Source of the DNA: Methylobacter tundripaludum SV96
GTDB lineage: Bacteria > Pseudomonadota > Gammaproteobacteria > Methylococcales > Methylomonadaceae
DNA length: 64,000 nucleotides
Reading direction: 5' to 3'
NCBI RefSeq assembly: GCF_000190755.2
Contig: NZ_JH109152.1
Coordinates: 1,958,485 to 2,022,484 of the forward strand
The notes under the pieces were generated by a model. The model made no database searches. It was given only the letters and a program-made list of their open reading frames with translations, and was not told the DNA's origin. This document shows positions 9,267-20,126 of the stretch, piece by piece. The position numbers and the translations under genes were made by a program. Within the stretch, counting starts at the first letter, position 1. The number at the start of each line of letters is the position of its first letter.

Positions 9267-9692
9267 TTACACTTCTGCGCCGTTTAACCAAAGGTCATGC
9301 TTATTGCACATACTCAATGCGTAAATCGGTCCACTGTAGTCATGCAGTGTAAAGGTTGATATTGCTGCCGTGTCCTTAGTAGGATTAAAAAGGTATTCAT
9401 CTATAAACTTATAGTTTTGATCCAGCAAAACATGTTTAACAATATAGTGCTCGTAACCTTTCATTTCATGCGCTGTTACGATTTTTACAGCGACATTTCC
9501 TCCCGTTTTTTCTATTTCAATGTTGGGCAAGTGCGTTGCAACCTTATCGCTCCAGCGACCGGGCGCCTCTTTTGTATAATAGATGTTTCCTGTAGCTGCC
9601 TGTTTGCCGCTGTCAGCCAGCGCAATTGTTGGCACGATTATACCGGCGCTCACACCCGCTACACTTAATCTAATAAAATCACGACGTTCCAT
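9267..9692 (-). CDS. Tat-exported superoxide reductase-like (desulfoferrodoxin iron-site) protein
   Basis: A 141-residue protein read from the ATG at 9692, preceded by GAGTGAG; a GTG at 9701 is an alternative. The N-terminus MERRDFIRLSVAG followed by a hydrophobic stretch is a twin-arginine signal. The mature part matches the neelaredoxin/desulfoferrodoxin iron centre, with all five expected ligands: His54 (THLP), His75 (AHEM), His82 (EHY), Cys129 and His132 (CNKH). The His75-His82 spacing is 7 rather than the usual 6. Such centres reduce superoxide to peroxide. Export with folded metal fits the Tat route. The physiological electron donor is unknown. Confidence 0.82.
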   Translation of the reverse strand: MERRDFIRLSVAGVSAGIIVPTIALADSGKQAATGNIYYTKEAPGRWSDKVATHLPNIEIEKTGGNVAVKIVTAHEMKGYEHYIVKHVLLDQNYKFIDEYLFNPTKDTAAISTFTLHDYSGPIYALSMCNKHDLWLNGAEV

Positions 9693-9790
9693 AACACTCA
9701 CTCTTTTTTGATTACTGATTATCCCTGTTTATCACAGAGGGGTTTTACTTATACTAGCAAATCCGATCGACGCGATTTCATCTAAGCACC

Positions 9791-10576
9791 TTATTCATTC
9801 TCCGCACCTTGATATGCATTTTTCCGCAATTTGCCGGATTTTATCCAGTCGCGAGCATTCTTCGCGCTTCTTAATACCGGCGCGGCCCCGCCCATGGCTA
9901 CCGCATCGACCAGACAATACCAGGCAGCAACTCCGCTAGGAGGATTCCCCTGAGGCAGGCTCAGAACCGGATCGATTGCCGCCCATTTCCAGGTCTCGAC
10001 GGCAGTGCCAATTAACTCCAGCCATGTGGTAATAAAAAAGGCCGCCAGATAAACCATTGGCGAGCGACCTTTAAAAAGATAACCCAGAAAAACACAAAAC
10101 AGTAATGCGCCTACTGAATCGCCCCGTTCGGCATAACCGCTGATACCCCAAATTGACCATGCGCCGCACACCAATACCACCGAAGTAGCGATTTCTCTGG
10201 CATAACGCTGGAATAATCCGGAACGCCCCAGCGCGACAGCGGTTAAATAAACCATGCCGTGGCCGGGCGGCACATAAGCGGGCACATTCTCAAACCGATA
10301 CGTGTATCCGCCCATAAAAGGCGACGCAAAATGCTCGCCGATAGTGGCAAAAATGACAGCGATGGCAACCTGCACTCTGATTTCCCTATTTTCACCGAGC
10401 AACAAACCGATCACAAACACCCAGGCGCAAACGCCGAGGGCATTTTGCTTTTCCAAACTCGCATTCGCGTCGCTCACTAAGCAGACCGCCACGCAAAAAA
10501 AAGTAAACGCCGCTATAAAATAGTCCCGTTTTCTATGGGCGTAAGCGACGTTAACTGGTGGAAAATGACGTAACAC
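9791..10576 (-). CDS. Unrecognised polytopic membrane protein
   Basis: A 261-residue protein with about seven hydrophobic segments spread from residue 20 to 215 and a basic C-terminal tail rich in Lys/Arg. The best-conserved-looking stretches are GEHFASPFMGGYTYRFENVP and VPPGHGMVYLTA near the middle, and an ETWKW segment further on. I recognise no enzyme family. The His/Glu residues at membrane interfaces could be functional but nothing shows it. It lies 98 bp after the superoxide reductase-like gene on the same strand. Confidence 0.75.
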   Translation of the reverse strand: MLRHFPPVNVAYAHRKRDYFIAAFTFFCVAVCLVSDANASLEKQNALGVCAWVFVIGLLLGENREIRVQVAIAVIFATIGEHFASPFMGGYTYRFENVPAYVPPGHGMVYLTAVALGRSGLFQRYAREIATSVVLVCGAWSIWGISGYAERGDSVGALLFCVFLGYLFKGRSPMVYLAAFFITTWLELIGTAVETWKWAAIDPVLSLPQGNPPSGVAAWYCLVDAVAMGGAAPVLRSAKNARDWIKSGKLRKNAYQGAENE

Positions 10577-10655
10577 AACGACCTCTTTTGAATTTTATTT
10601 TTTAACGCTACCAGTGCTCAGGCCTGTAGGGACAACCGGTCGGATCGATCCAACA

Positions 10656-11081
10656 CTAGCCAAACATCCAGGCTATCACCGCATATCGACCCAACTTACC
10701 CAGCAATATGATTAAACAAGCCTGGAAGAATGGCAGTTTTAGCCATCCGCCCGCAAAACACAAGGCATCCCCAACCACCGGCAACCAGGTAAAAAACAGC
10801 GTCCAGATACCTTTTTTTCTAACGACATCCAACGCTTTCTGTTTTTTTTCCGATAAAAGCGTGGCAACCGGGAATTTTTTAGCCGCCAGCACACCCAAGC
10901 CCCATGTGGTCATGGCACCCAGCGTGTTGCCTATTGTTGCAACGATGACTAAAAGCCCAACCTGATAATGTCCTGCCGCTACCATATAAGCCAAAACGGC
11001 TTCCGAGCCCCCTGGCGCTATCGTTGACGATATAAATGCGCTGAGGAACAGCCCGCCTATTTCAAACCCTATGTCTTGCAC
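10656..11081 (-). CDS. YqaA-type DedA/SNARE-associated membrane protein
   Basis: A 141-residue integral membrane protein resembling the small YqaA branch of the DedA/VTT superfamily. The SSTIAPGGSEAVLAYMVAAG segment and the GNTLGAMTTWGLG motif near residues 51-63 are characteristic. The sequence WLPVVGDALCFAGGWL follows near 100. DedA-family proteins act in lipid scrambling and membrane homeostasis, but the YqaA branch has no firm function. The stop is about 80 bp before the start of the next minus gene, and the copper-gene terminator lies just upstream. Confidence 0.85.
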   Translation of the reverse strand: MQDIGFEIGGLFLSAFISSTIAPGGSEAVLAYMVAAGHYQVGLLVIVATIGNTLGAMTTWGLGVLAAKKFPVATLLSEKKQKALDVVRKKGIWTLFFTWLPVVGDALCFAGGWLKLPFFQACLIILLGKLGRYAVIAWMFG

Positions 11082-11092
11082 TTTTTTCTCTC

Positions 11093-11131
11093 AAAAAAAA
11101 TCCCTGCACTCAAAAAAGCGCAGGGATTTTT
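11093..11131 (-). terminator. Intrinsic terminator after the cupredoxin gene
   Basis: An inverted repeat with stem AAAATCCCTGC pairing with GCAGGGATTTT around a short loop, flanked by A-runs on one side and T-runs on the other, so it can work in both directions. It lies 14 nt past the stop of the cupredoxin gene on the minus strand and separates the copper-protein unit from the YqaA gene. Confidence 0.85.
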
Positions 11132-11144
11132 ATGTTGCCTGGAC

Positions 11145-12044
11145 TCATCTGCCAGGCAATATCTTGTTTTTATTGGAAATAACCAGCTTCACCAAACGGG
11201 ACAACAGCTTTACAACCAACTCAATACCCGCTCTCACCCAATCAAAAATAGTGGCGATCGCCTCTGATACACTCATACCTTTAAATTTTTTCGCCAAAAA
11301 TGGCGCAAACAGCAAGCCGATCACCAGACCGATCACAGTAACACCTGAAATAACGGAATCTTCTTTTGGCGGCTGTATTACCGGCGCAGGCTTATTGGCG
11401 ACAACAGTCGGTGCGGCTTCAGCTGCGGCTGAAACGTCGGCCATCACTGTCGACAGGCTTCCCTTGTAATCATCGGCTATCACATAAGCCGTCACTCCTG
11501 GAATACTGGGCAGATCGCCATCGCCTTTACCGACTTTCAACTGGGCTTTCATACCTTTTTCCATATGCTGGGCGATGTCGCAATGCACCAGATAGGTTTT
11601 ATCGCCGGGAGGCAGGATCAATGTTCCGGAGATTTTTGCAGGCCCTGATATTTCCAAATGGAACATACCTTTGGGGTATAAATACTTGGGCAAGCCGTGC
11701 ATCATCCATTGATGACGGACATTATCATCATTGATGAAATGAACGGTCAGCTTGGTGCATGGCTTAAAATTAAATTCCTGAGTATCGAATGCAAACATTC
11801 TGCCGGGAAATTTCTCGGCATATTTATGACCGGCATGCACAGTAATTTCCTTGGTCTCAGCGATACTGTCGCAGCCACCCGGTAATGTACTGGAATTTTG
11901 ACCCATGACCATACCGCCGGCCATGTCCATTAAATGGCCATCACCGTGATCCATGAGCATACCATCATGATCTTCATACTCCACTGCCGATACCGGCGCA
12001 GAAAAAAGAAAAATCAGTACCCCAGCCGATAATAACTTCACCAT
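11145..12044 (-). CDS. Membrane-anchored periplasmic cupredoxin with Met/His-rich N-terminus
   Basis: A 299-residue secreted copper protein. Residues 1-20 form a signal peptide. Residues 25-49 are a Met/His/Asp-rich stretch (HDGMLMDHGDGHLMDMAGG) suited to weak copper binding. Residues about 65-172 are a cupredoxin domain with a full type 1 copper set: His111, Cys155, His160 and Met165 (Cys-x4-His-x4-Met). An Ala/Pro-rich linker follows, then a hydrophobic anchor near 218-238 and an amphipathic basic tail. The gene downstream-to-upstream order pairs it with the 12180-12770 protein. Its likely role is electron transfer or copper handling in the periplasm. The redox partner is unknown. Confidence 0.83.
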   Translation of the reverse strand: MVKLLSAGVLIFLFSAPVSAVEYEDHDGMLMDHGDGHLMDMAGGMVMGQNSSTLPGGCDSIAETKEITVHAGHKYAEKFPGRMFAFDTQEFNFKPCTKLTVHFINDDNVRHQWMMHGLPKYLYPKGMFHLEISGPAKISGTLILPPGDKTYLVHCDIAQHMEKGMKAQLKVGKGDGDLPSIPGVTAYVIADDYKGSLSTVMADVSAAAEAAPTVVANKPAPVIQPPKEDSVISGVTVIGLVIGLLFAPFLAKKFKGMSVSEAIATIFDWVRAGIELVVKLLSRLVKLVISNKNKILPGR

Positions 12045-12114
12045 TATTCATTACCTCTATTATTCAATAAAATCAAAGCTTCCGCTCCTCCATCTTACCC
12101 ACATCCCTGTAGGC

Positions 12115-12166
12115 GATGCCATTGCCCTGTTGCGGTGAACGCTACCCGTAACGGCGCAATGGCATC
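12115..12166. repeat. Long intergenic hairpin between the two copper-protein genes
   Basis: Perfect 11-bp arms, GATGCCATTGC at 12115-12125 and GCAATGGCATC at 12156-12166, with a partly complementary inner segment (TGTTGCGG against CCGTAACGG). There is no T-tract on either side, so it looks like a transcript-stabilising hairpin or a REP-type element rather than a terminator. Confidence 0.65.
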
Positions 12167-12179
12167 AACAACTGTCTGC

Positions 12180-12770
12180 TTAGCTTTTAAGCTTCGCTAT
12201 CGCTTCATCTACCTTGCTTTTGAAACCGGCGTGTGACAGATAAAGTACATATAGACCGGCCAATGCGAAAAATGCATACAGGAGTAGATTGTTTTTGCTC
12301 ACTGCTTTACCACCGCCTGCACTAAAACCCATGTGCGCATCTAATCTATTACCCGCATCAGGAACCAGAGTAATATGAATCAGGTATTTGCCTGGCTCAG
12401 GCACACCATTTGGCAGTTTTAATTCAACAGTGCCTTTTTTATGTTTTGCCGCTGGCAAGAAGAATACGCGAGTACCTTCTGGCTCTTTTGTCACCTCAAA
12501 CTCAACCGCCATATCCCTGTATTTCATATCTTGATAGTCGAATACAAGTAAAGTCATTTCATTAGCGCGAGGAAGATTGGCGCAAAAATCTTCTGCGGGA
12601 AATGCGTTAGGTTGATAAGCGGTATAATGCAGCCAATGAGTAGGCTCCAATTCAAATTTACATTGGTCAGTATCGGTGCCTGCGGCTCCGCCGTGCGCCC
12701 ATAACGATGCAGAAAATAACAATCCCAGAAGTACCAGGAAACCCTTTCTTAAAATGTGTGTACTGTTCAT
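12180..12770 (-). CDS. Periplasmic, C-terminally anchored protein with an N-terminal His after signal cleavage (candidate copper protein)
   Basis: The start is placed at the ATG at 12770 because GGAAGG precedes it by a few bases and the signal peptide begins there; a longer frame reaches 12851. The 196-residue product has a signal peptide ending SLWA, so cleavage would expose His as the mature first residue (HGGAAGTDTDQC). An HWLHYTAYQP segment follows, then a paired Cys (EDFCANLP), a beta-rich body and a DAHMGF segment. A single transmembrane helix near 165-185 (LLLYAFFALAGLYVLYL) and a basic tail complete it. I recognise no named family. The arrangement recalls histidine-brace copper proteins and the cupredoxin gene follows it, so copper binding is an inference. 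Confidence 0.72.
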   Translation of the reverse strand: MNSTHILRKGFLVLLGLLFSASLWAHGGAAGTDTDQCKFELEPTHWLHYTAYQPNAFPAEDFCANLPRANEMTLLVFDYQDMKYRDMAVEFEVTKEPEGTRVFFLPAAKHKKGTVELKLPNGVPEPGKYLIHITLVPDAGNRLDAHMGFSAGGGKAVSKNNLLLYAFFALAGLYVLYLSHAGFKSKVDEAIAKLKS

Positions 12771-13041
12771 AATGCCTTCCAGTTTTGATAAAATTATTAT
12801 TATGAGAAAGATGTAAATGCTATCAATTTTAAACCTATCGAAAATAAGCATCTTCTGCTGTATTTTTGAGCAATAGCAGCGGTTAACTCTAGCACATCGA
12901 TTTGGTCAAATAAAGGAATTGATGGAAGAGCAACCCGCAAGCGCCAGTATATAAGCAAAAGATAATGCACCGCTATACTATTGCTATCCTTCCCTGCTTT
13001 TCGTAGACTTAAGTTAACTTTATTCAAACGGAGCTTTACGC

Positions 13042-14679
13042 ATGTCATCTTTGACCACTTCTACAGCCTGGACAGCTTTAATAACACATCACAACGAAAC
13101 CAAAAACATCCTCCTACGCGACAGCTTTAACGCTGACAATACCCGCCATGCCAAGTTCTCCCTCCATTTCAACGACATTTTATTTGATTACTCCAAAAAC
13201 AGAATAACCGATCAAACCCTGCCTTTACTGATTGATCTTGCTAAACATGCCGGGCTGGACGCAAAAATCAAAGCCATGTTTTCCGGGGCGGAAATAAATA
13301 AGACCGAACACAGATCCGTCCTGCATACCGCCTTACGCAACAGAAGCAATCAACCTGTTTATGTCGACGGGCAGGATGTGATGCCGCAAATCAACAGCGT
13401 TCTTGCCAAAATGCGAACTTTCAGCACCCGCGTGCGCTCAGGCGAATGGCGCGGCTATACCGGCAAGGCAATTACCGACATCGTTAACATCGGCATAGGC
13501 GGTTCCGATTTAGGACCGAAAATGGTTTCTACGGCGCTTACGCCCTATGCTTCAGAAACATTAAAAGTTCACTTTGTTTCCAATATCGACCAGGCCGATC
13601 TTGTTGAGACCCTCAAGCACTTATCTCCTGAAACGACACTCTTTCTTATTGCGTCTAAAACATTTACCACGCAAGAAACCATGACCAATGCAAAATCGGC
13701 AAGAAGCTGGTTCCTTGACAGCGCGCAAGATCAACAGGCCATTGCCAAGCATTTTGTCGCCATTTCTACAAGCACCCGGAATGTTGCCGAATTCGGTATA
13801 GATACCAATAATATGTTCGAGTTCAGGCATTGGGTCGGCGGACGTTATTCGCTGTGGTCGGCCATAGGGCTGTCTATCGCTTTATATGTCGGCATGGATA
13901 ACTTCGAGGAGCTTTTACAAGGCGCTTATGAAGTCGACGAGCATTTTCGCGCCACGCCTTTTGAAAAAAATATCCCGGTCATCATGGGCTTGCTCGGCAT
14001 TTGGTATAACAACTTTTATAACGCCGAATCCCACGCCCTGTTGCCTTACGACCAGTCCATGCTTTATTTCGCCGATTATTTTCAGCAAGGCGACATGGAA
14101 AGCAATGGTAAAAGCATAGATCTTAATGGTGATAAAGTAGATTACAGCACCGGCCAGATTATCTGGGGACAACCCGGCACCAATGGCCAACATGCTTTTT
14201 TCCAGCTGATCCATCAGGGTACCAAACTCATACCCTGCGACTTTCTGGCCGCCGCAAACAGTCACTACAAGCTGCCCGAGCATCATGATATTTTGATTTC
14301 AAACTTTCTCGCCCAACCGGAAGCCTTGATGAAAGGCAAAACAGCCGAAGAAGTTAAACAGGAATTATCAGCCGAAGATCAGGCCGACGCCGTATTGGTC
14401 GCCTCCAAAATATTTGACGGCAATAAACCGTCCAATTCGTTTTTATTCAGCAAACTGACACCCAAAACCTTAGGCTCGCTGATTGCATTTTATGAACATA
14501 AAATTTATGTTCAGGGCGTCATCTGGAATATCAACTCATTTGACCAGATGGGCGTGGAATTAGGAAAAACCTTAGCCAAAATCATCCTGCCGGAACTTCA
14601 AAATGACAAGATCATCGACAGCCACGATAGCTCAACCAATGCATTGATTAATGCCTACAAACAATCACGACTGCCGTAA
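13042..14679 (+). CDS. pgi: Glucose-6-phosphate isomerase
   Basis: Interconverts glucose 6-phosphate and fructose 6-phosphate. At 545 residues it has the full length of proteobacterial PGI. The two SIS-fold signatures are visible: [12 protein letters not shown] near residues 152-163 and the C-terminal [19 protein letters not shown] near 493-512. The catalytic Glu region appears as [23 protein letters not shown] sequence lies upstream of the ATG. In a ribulose-monophosphate-cycle methanotroph this enzyme would link formaldehyde assimilation to glycogen and Entner-Doudoroff routes; that is context-based inference. Confidence 0.97.
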   Translation: MSSLTTSTAWTALITHHNETKNILLRDSFNADNTRHAKFSLHFNDILFDYSKNRITDQTLPLLIDLAKHAGLDAKIKAMFSGAEINKTEHRSVLHTALRNRSNQPVYVDGQDVMPQINSVLAKMRTFSTRVRSGEWRGYTGKAITDIVNIGIGGSDLGPKMVSTALTPYASETLKVHFVSNIDQADLVETLKHLSPETTLFLIASKTFTTQETMTNAKSARSWFLDSAQDQQAIAKHFVAISTSTRNVAEFGIDTNNMFEFRHWVGGRYSLWSAIGLSIALYVGMDNFEELLQGAYEVDEHFRATPFEKNIPVIMGLLGIWYNNFYNAESHALLPYDQSMLYFADYFQQGDMESNGKSIDLNGDKVDYSTGQIIWGQPGTNGQHAFFQLIHQGTKLIPCDFLAAANSHYKLPEHHDILISNFLAQPEALMKGKTAEEVKQELSAEDQADAVLVASKIFDGNKPSNSFLFSKLTPKTLGSLIAFYEHKIYVQGVIWNINSFDQMGVELGKTLAKIILPELQNDKIIDSHDSSTNALINAYKQSRLP

Positions 14680-14685
14680 ACAGCG

Positions 14686-14720
14686 GAAGTGTCGCAATCG
14701 GTATGGAATCGATGCGACCG
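14686..14720. repeat. Dispersed palindromic repeat, family B copy 1 (at mltF start)
   Basis: A 35-nt element whose halves GTCGCAATCG and CGATGCGAC nearly pair. It matches the recC-internal copy at 32619-32653 at 33 of 35 positions by eye. It begins 7 nt after the pgi stop and supplies the mltF start codon and first six codons. Confidence 0.85.
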
Positions 14721-16166
14721 GCAACCTTGATTCGACTGCCCAGACTGATTATCGGCGTTATTTTTGCAGCCACGCTGACGACTTGCGATAACGGATTCCT
14801 GTCGCGCAACAAACTGGAACAAATCAAGCGGACAGGAGTCTTACACGTATTAACCCGAAACGATCCCACAACCTATTATGAAAGCCCGGAAGGCTACACC
14901 GGCCTTGAGTATGACCTGGTTGTGCTGTTCGCCGACCAGTTAGGCGTTAAAGTAAAATTCGAAACACCCAATACCTTTGATGATATTTTAAACCGCATCA
15001 CCAAAGGCAAGGCCGACATCGCAGCCGCAGGCCTGACCGTCACCGAGCGGCGTAACAAAAAAATGCGCTTTGCTCCCGCCTACCATGAAATAACCGAACA
15101 GCTCATTTACCGGTCGGGCACTCGCCGCCCCAATAATATCAGCAGCCTGACCCACGGCATTATCGAAGTTGCCAAAAGCACCAGCCACATCGACAGCCTG
15201 ATCTATCTACAGAGGGATACGCCTGACCTGGCCTGGAATGTTAACGATGAGCTGGATACCGATGGCTTGCTGTACCTGGTTAACGAAGGACTTATCGATT
15301 ACACCGTAGCCGACTCGAACCAGACCGTTTTAATCCGCCGCTTTTACCCCAAACTTAACATTGCGTTCGACATTTCCGAACCCCGTCAACTGGCTTGGGC
15401 GTTAAGCCCATCGGACGACAACAGCTTATACGATGAAGTGACGCGTTTTTTCGAGCGTATAAAAAAGGACAAGACGCTCGACCAGCTCCTTGAAAAACAT
15501 TACGGACATACCAGCAGCTTGAGCTATATCGGCAACTGTAAATTTCGCCAGCAACAAAAAAGCAGGCTCCCGCTGTATCAAAAATATTTTAATTCGGCGG
15601 CAGCGCAATACAACATAGACTGGCGCTTATTGGCCGCAATCGGCTATCAGGAATCCCGCTGGCTGGATAAAGCCGTTTCCCCGACCGGCGTCGAAGGCAT
15701 TATGATGTTAACCAATGACACGGCCGCTGGACTCGGCATCAAAAATCGCACCGATCCGGCGCAAAGCATCGCCGGCGGCGCCCGCTATTTTCAGCAAAGA
15801 ATCCAAACTATCTCCGAACAAATTCCGGAACCGGATCGCACCTGGTTTGCCTTAGCCTCATACAATGTCGGGCTGGGCCATCTTGAAGACGCCAGAGCAT
15901 TGACAACAAAGCAAGGCGGCAACCCCGATAAATGGATGGATGTCAAACAGCGACTGCCCTTGCTGACTCAGGAAAAATGGCACCAACAGACCAAGCACGG
16001 CTACGCCCGAGGCCAGGAACCGGTTGAATTTGTGGAAAATATCCGCAGTTATTACGACTTACTGGTCTGGCTAACCGAAGAAAACCAAATCAAGAAAAAT
16101 GCCATGGAAGTCGATAGCGAAGATCCTGAGCATGAAGCGGTCACTATTGATCCGGCGGCGCTTTAA
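14703..16166 (+). CDS. mltF: Membrane-bound lytic murein transglycosylase F
   Basis: Cleaves peptidoglycan glycan strands to 1,6-anhydromuropeptides. The 487 residues comprise an N-terminal export signal, an SBP_bac_3 (amino-acid-binding-like) regulatory domain from about 40 to 270, and a C-terminal SLT domain with the catalytic Glu in IGYQESRWLDKAVSPTGVEG (about 315-335) and the ASYNVGLGH motif. That order is diagnostic for MltF. The start codon is odd: both in-frame ATGs (14703 and 14712) lie inside a dispersed 35-nt repeat at 14686-14720, so the first codons are repeat-derived. tadA and guaA follow convergently, a neighbourhood also seen in Pseudomonas. Confidence 0.94.
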   Translation: MESMRPATLIRLPRLIIGVIFAATLTTCDNGFLSRNKLEQIKRTGVLHVLTRNDPTTYYESPEGYTGLEYDLVVLFADQLGVKVKFETPNTFDDILNRITKGKADIAAAGLTVTERRNKKMRFAPAYHEITEQLIYRSGTRRPNNISSLTHGIIEVAKSTSHIDSLIYLQRDTPDLAWNVNDELDTDGLLYLVNEGLIDYTVADSNQTVLIRRFYPKLNIAFDISEPRQLAWALSPSDDNSLYDEVTRFFERIKKDKTLDQLLEKHYGHTSSLSYIGNCKFRQQQKSRLPLYQKYFNSAAAQYNIDWRLLAAIGYQESRWLDKAVSPTGVEGIMMLTNDTAAGLGIKNRTDPAQSIAGGARYFQQRIQTISEQIPEPDRTWFALASYNVGLGHLEDARALTTKQGGNPDKWMDVKQRLPLLTQEKWHQQTKHGYARGQEPVEFVENIRSYYDLLVWLTEENQIKKNAMEVDSEDPEHEAVTIDPAAL

Positions 16167-16179
16167 AAGCCTTTTATTC

Positions 16180-16641
16180 CTACCGCCTGGCTTTAAAAAA
16201 ATCCCTCAGCATTTCCGAGCATTCCGTTTCCAGCACGCCGCCATCCCAACTGATCCGGTGATTTAAAAAAGGCGCATCGGTCAGGCTTAGTGCATTGCAC
16301 ACCGCGCCTCGTTTGGGATCGTACGCGCCGAACACCAGCCGCTTGATCCGTGCATGACTCATTGCCCCTATGCACATCACGCAAGGCTCCAACGTCACGT
16401 ACAAGGTCGCATCATTCAAACGATAATTTTGAACGTGAACTCCGGCGCCTCGCATTGCCACCACTTCGGCGTGGGCGGTCGGATCATGGCTGGTTATCGG
16501 AATATTCCAGCCTTCTGCGATACATCGATTGTCCCTGACTACGATAGCGCCGACCGGGACCTCACCCTGTTGCTCGGCCCGTTGCGCCAGCCTGATGGCA
16601 TGACGCATCCATGCTTCATCCGTGGTCTGGTTTATTCCCAT
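16180..16641 (-). CDS. tadA: tRNA-specific adenosine deaminase
   Basis: Deaminates A34 to inosine in the anticodon wobble position of tRNA-Arg(ACG). The 153 residues carry the zinc deaminase motifs [11 protein letters not shown] (His-Ala-Glu, near residue 57) and [14 protein letters not shown] (PCxxC, near 87). The [11 protein letters not shown] segment separates TadA from cytosine deaminases. The first 10 nt overlap the end of guaA, so the pair is likely co-transcribed. It converges on mltF with a 13-bp gap. Confidence 0.96.
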   Translation of the reverse strand: MGINQTTDEAWMRHAIRLAQRAEQQGEVPVGAIVVRDNRCIAEGWNIPITSHDPTAHAEVVAMRGAGVHVQNYRLNDATLYVTLEPCVMCIGAMSHARIKRLVFGAYDPKRGAVCNALSLTDAPFLNHRISWDGGVLETECSEMLRDFFKARR

Positions 16642-18218
16642 TCAATCGTTGCGGGAGGCTTGCCGCTGATGTCGTAAGCGACACGGGAAATGCCGGGGAC
16701 TTCATTGATAATGCGCCGGGAAATCAAATCCAGAAACTCATACGGCAAATGCGCCCAGCGAGCGGTCATAAAATCGATGGTTTCGACGGCGCGGATGGCG
16801 ATCACATAATCGTAACGCCGACCGTCGCCCATCACGCCGACCGACTTGACCGGCAGAAATACCGCAAACGCCTGACTGACCTTGTCATACAGATCATGGC
16901 GATACAGCTCTTCGATAAAAATGGCATCGGCCTGGCGCAATAAATCGGCAAATTCCTTTTTCACTTCGCCTAAAATTCTGACGCCCAAACCGGGACCGGG
17001 AAACGGATGGCGATAAACCATATCCGCAGGCAAACCCAGCTCTACGCCCAGCTTCCTGACTTCGTCCTTGAACAGTTCGCGCAACGGCTCAACCAGTTTT
17101 AACAGCATATTTTCCGGCAAACCGCCGACATTGTGATGCGACTTGATCAAATGCGCTTTGCCGCTTTTGGAACCGGCCGACTCGATCACATCGGGATAAA
17201 TCGTGCCTTGCGCCAGCCATTTTGCATCGGCTATTTTCGCGGCTTCCTCGTCAAAAATATCAATAAACAGGCTGCCGATGATTTTGCGTTTTTGTTCCGG
17301 GTCGGTGATGCCGCTCAAGGCGTCCAGATAGCGCTGCTCGGCGTCCACCCGGATAACCTTGACGCCCATGTGCTCGGCAAAAGTCGCCATCACTTGATCG
17401 CCTTCGTGCAGACGCAGCAAGCCGGTATCGACAAAAACGCAGGTCAACTGGTCCTCAATGGCCTTGTGCAGCAGCGCGGCAACAACCGACGAATCAACGC
17501 CGCCGGACAAGCCCAAAACCACATGATCGGTGCCGACCGTTTTCCTAACGACTTCGATGCTGTCTTCGATAATATTGCTGGATGTCCACAACGCTTCGCA
17601 GCCGCAAATCTCCAACACAAACCGCGACAATATCCGTCCGCCTTGTTTGGTGTGGGTGACTTCGGGATGAAACTGCAAGCCGTAAAAGCCCTTGTCTTCA
17701 TTAGCGATACCGGCAATCGGCGCACCGTCCGAGCTGGCAATCAGACTAAAACCGCTCGGCAAATCAACCACGCGATCGCCGTGGCTCATCCAGACGTCCA
17801 GCAGGCCATAGCCTTCGGACGACAAATGATCCTCAATGCCGGTCAGCAATTTCGAATGGCCGCGCGCCCTGATTTGCGCATAGCCGAACTCCCGATGATC
17901 GGAACTTTCGACCTTGCCGCCCAATTGCTCGGCCATGGTTTGCAAACCATAGCAGATGCCCAGTACCGGAACGCCCAACTCGAAAACGATTTGCGGCGCT
18001 CTGGGCGTATCGCCGCTGGTTACCGTGTCAGGGCCGCCGGATAAAATAATGCCGTTGGGTGCGAATTTTTTGACTTGTTCAGCGTCGCATTCGCAGGAAT
18101 AAATTTCGCAATAGACGCCGATTTCACGAATACGACGCGCGATCAGTTGAGTGTATTGCGAGCCGAAATCCAGAATCAGGATTTTGTGGGTATGGATGTT
18201 TGGGGATTGTTGTTTCAC
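16632..18218 (-). CDS. guaA: GMP synthase (glutamine-hydrolysing)
   Basis: Converts XMP to GMP using glutamine and ATP. The 528 residues contain an N-terminal class I amidotransferase with the nucleophile Cys in [17 protein letters not shown] (about 89) and the His-Glu pair in [10 protein letters not shown]. The ATP-pyrophosphatase domain has the PP-loop [15 protein letters not shown] near 238. The C-terminal dimerisation domain ends KPPATIEWE, as usual. The partner guaB lies upstream on the same strand, separated by a 122-bp repeat. Confidence 0.98.
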   Translation of the reverse strand: MKQQSPNIHTHKILILDFGSQYTQLIARRIREIGVYCEIYSCECDAEQVKKFAPNGIILSGGPDTVTSGDTPRAPQIVFELGVPVLGICYGLQTMAEQLGGKVESSDHREFGYAQIRARGHSKLLTGIEDHLSSEGYGLLDVWMSHGDRVVDLPSGFSLIASSDGAPIAGIANEDKGFYGLQFHPEVTHTKQGGRILSRFVLEICGCEALWTSSNIIEDSIEVVRKTVGTDHVVLGLSGGVDSSVVAALLHKAIEDQLTCVFVDTGLLRLHEGDQVMATFAEHMGVKVIRVDAEQRYLDALSGITDPEQKRKIIGSLFIDIFDEEAAKIADAKWLAQGTIYPDVIESAGSKSGKAHLIKSHHNVGGLPENMLLKLVEPLRELFKDEVRKLGVELGLPADMVYRHPFPGPGLGVRILGEVKKEFADLLRQADAIFIEELYRHDLYDKVSQAFAVFLPVKSVGVMGDGRRYDYVIAIRAVETIDFMTARWAHLPYEFLDLISRRIINEVPGISRVAYDISGKPPATIEWE

Positions 18219-18238
18219 GATAGAACTCTTTTAGATCA

Positions 18239-18340
18239 GGCGAAAGGTTAAGGGCGAAGGGCAAAGGACGAAAGGCGAAAAAACCGAGCTTCAAAATTAG
18301 GTCAACCTTTAGCCCTTCGCCTTTCGTCTTTCGCCTAAAC
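18239..18340. repeat. Purine-rich inverted repeat, family A copy 1 (guaB-guaA spacer)
   Basis: The spacer consists almost entirely of two inverted arms built from GGCGAAAGG / GGGCGAAGGGC units (18239-18280) and their complement (18298-18337). The same units recur in the leader-peptide codons of gspG, gspH and gspJ. The element sits inside the guaB-guaA transcription unit and may form a large RNA hairpin. Confidence 0.8.
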
Positions 18341-19939
<1,599 letters not shown>

Positions 19940-20126
19940 CTAGCGTTTAGGTTTATTAGCCACGGCCGTTGTGAGTAAACACCCTCGTGGCTTTATAGGC
20001 AGCTATCTGAATTTATTTTAGGCCGCACTAAAATTTAAAAATCACTCAAGTATGCCCTCCATTGATTCAATCAATGCGCTTAAGCCTGCTTTAATCGTCA
20101 ATCTATATAAATAATTAAGGACATCA

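Noticed and set aside
17133-18044. A 303-codon open frame on the plus strand opposite guaA
   Set aside because: It lies wholly antisense to a fully conserved GMP synthase. The product is low-complexity with no recognisable motif, as expected from the codon bias of the opposite strand.
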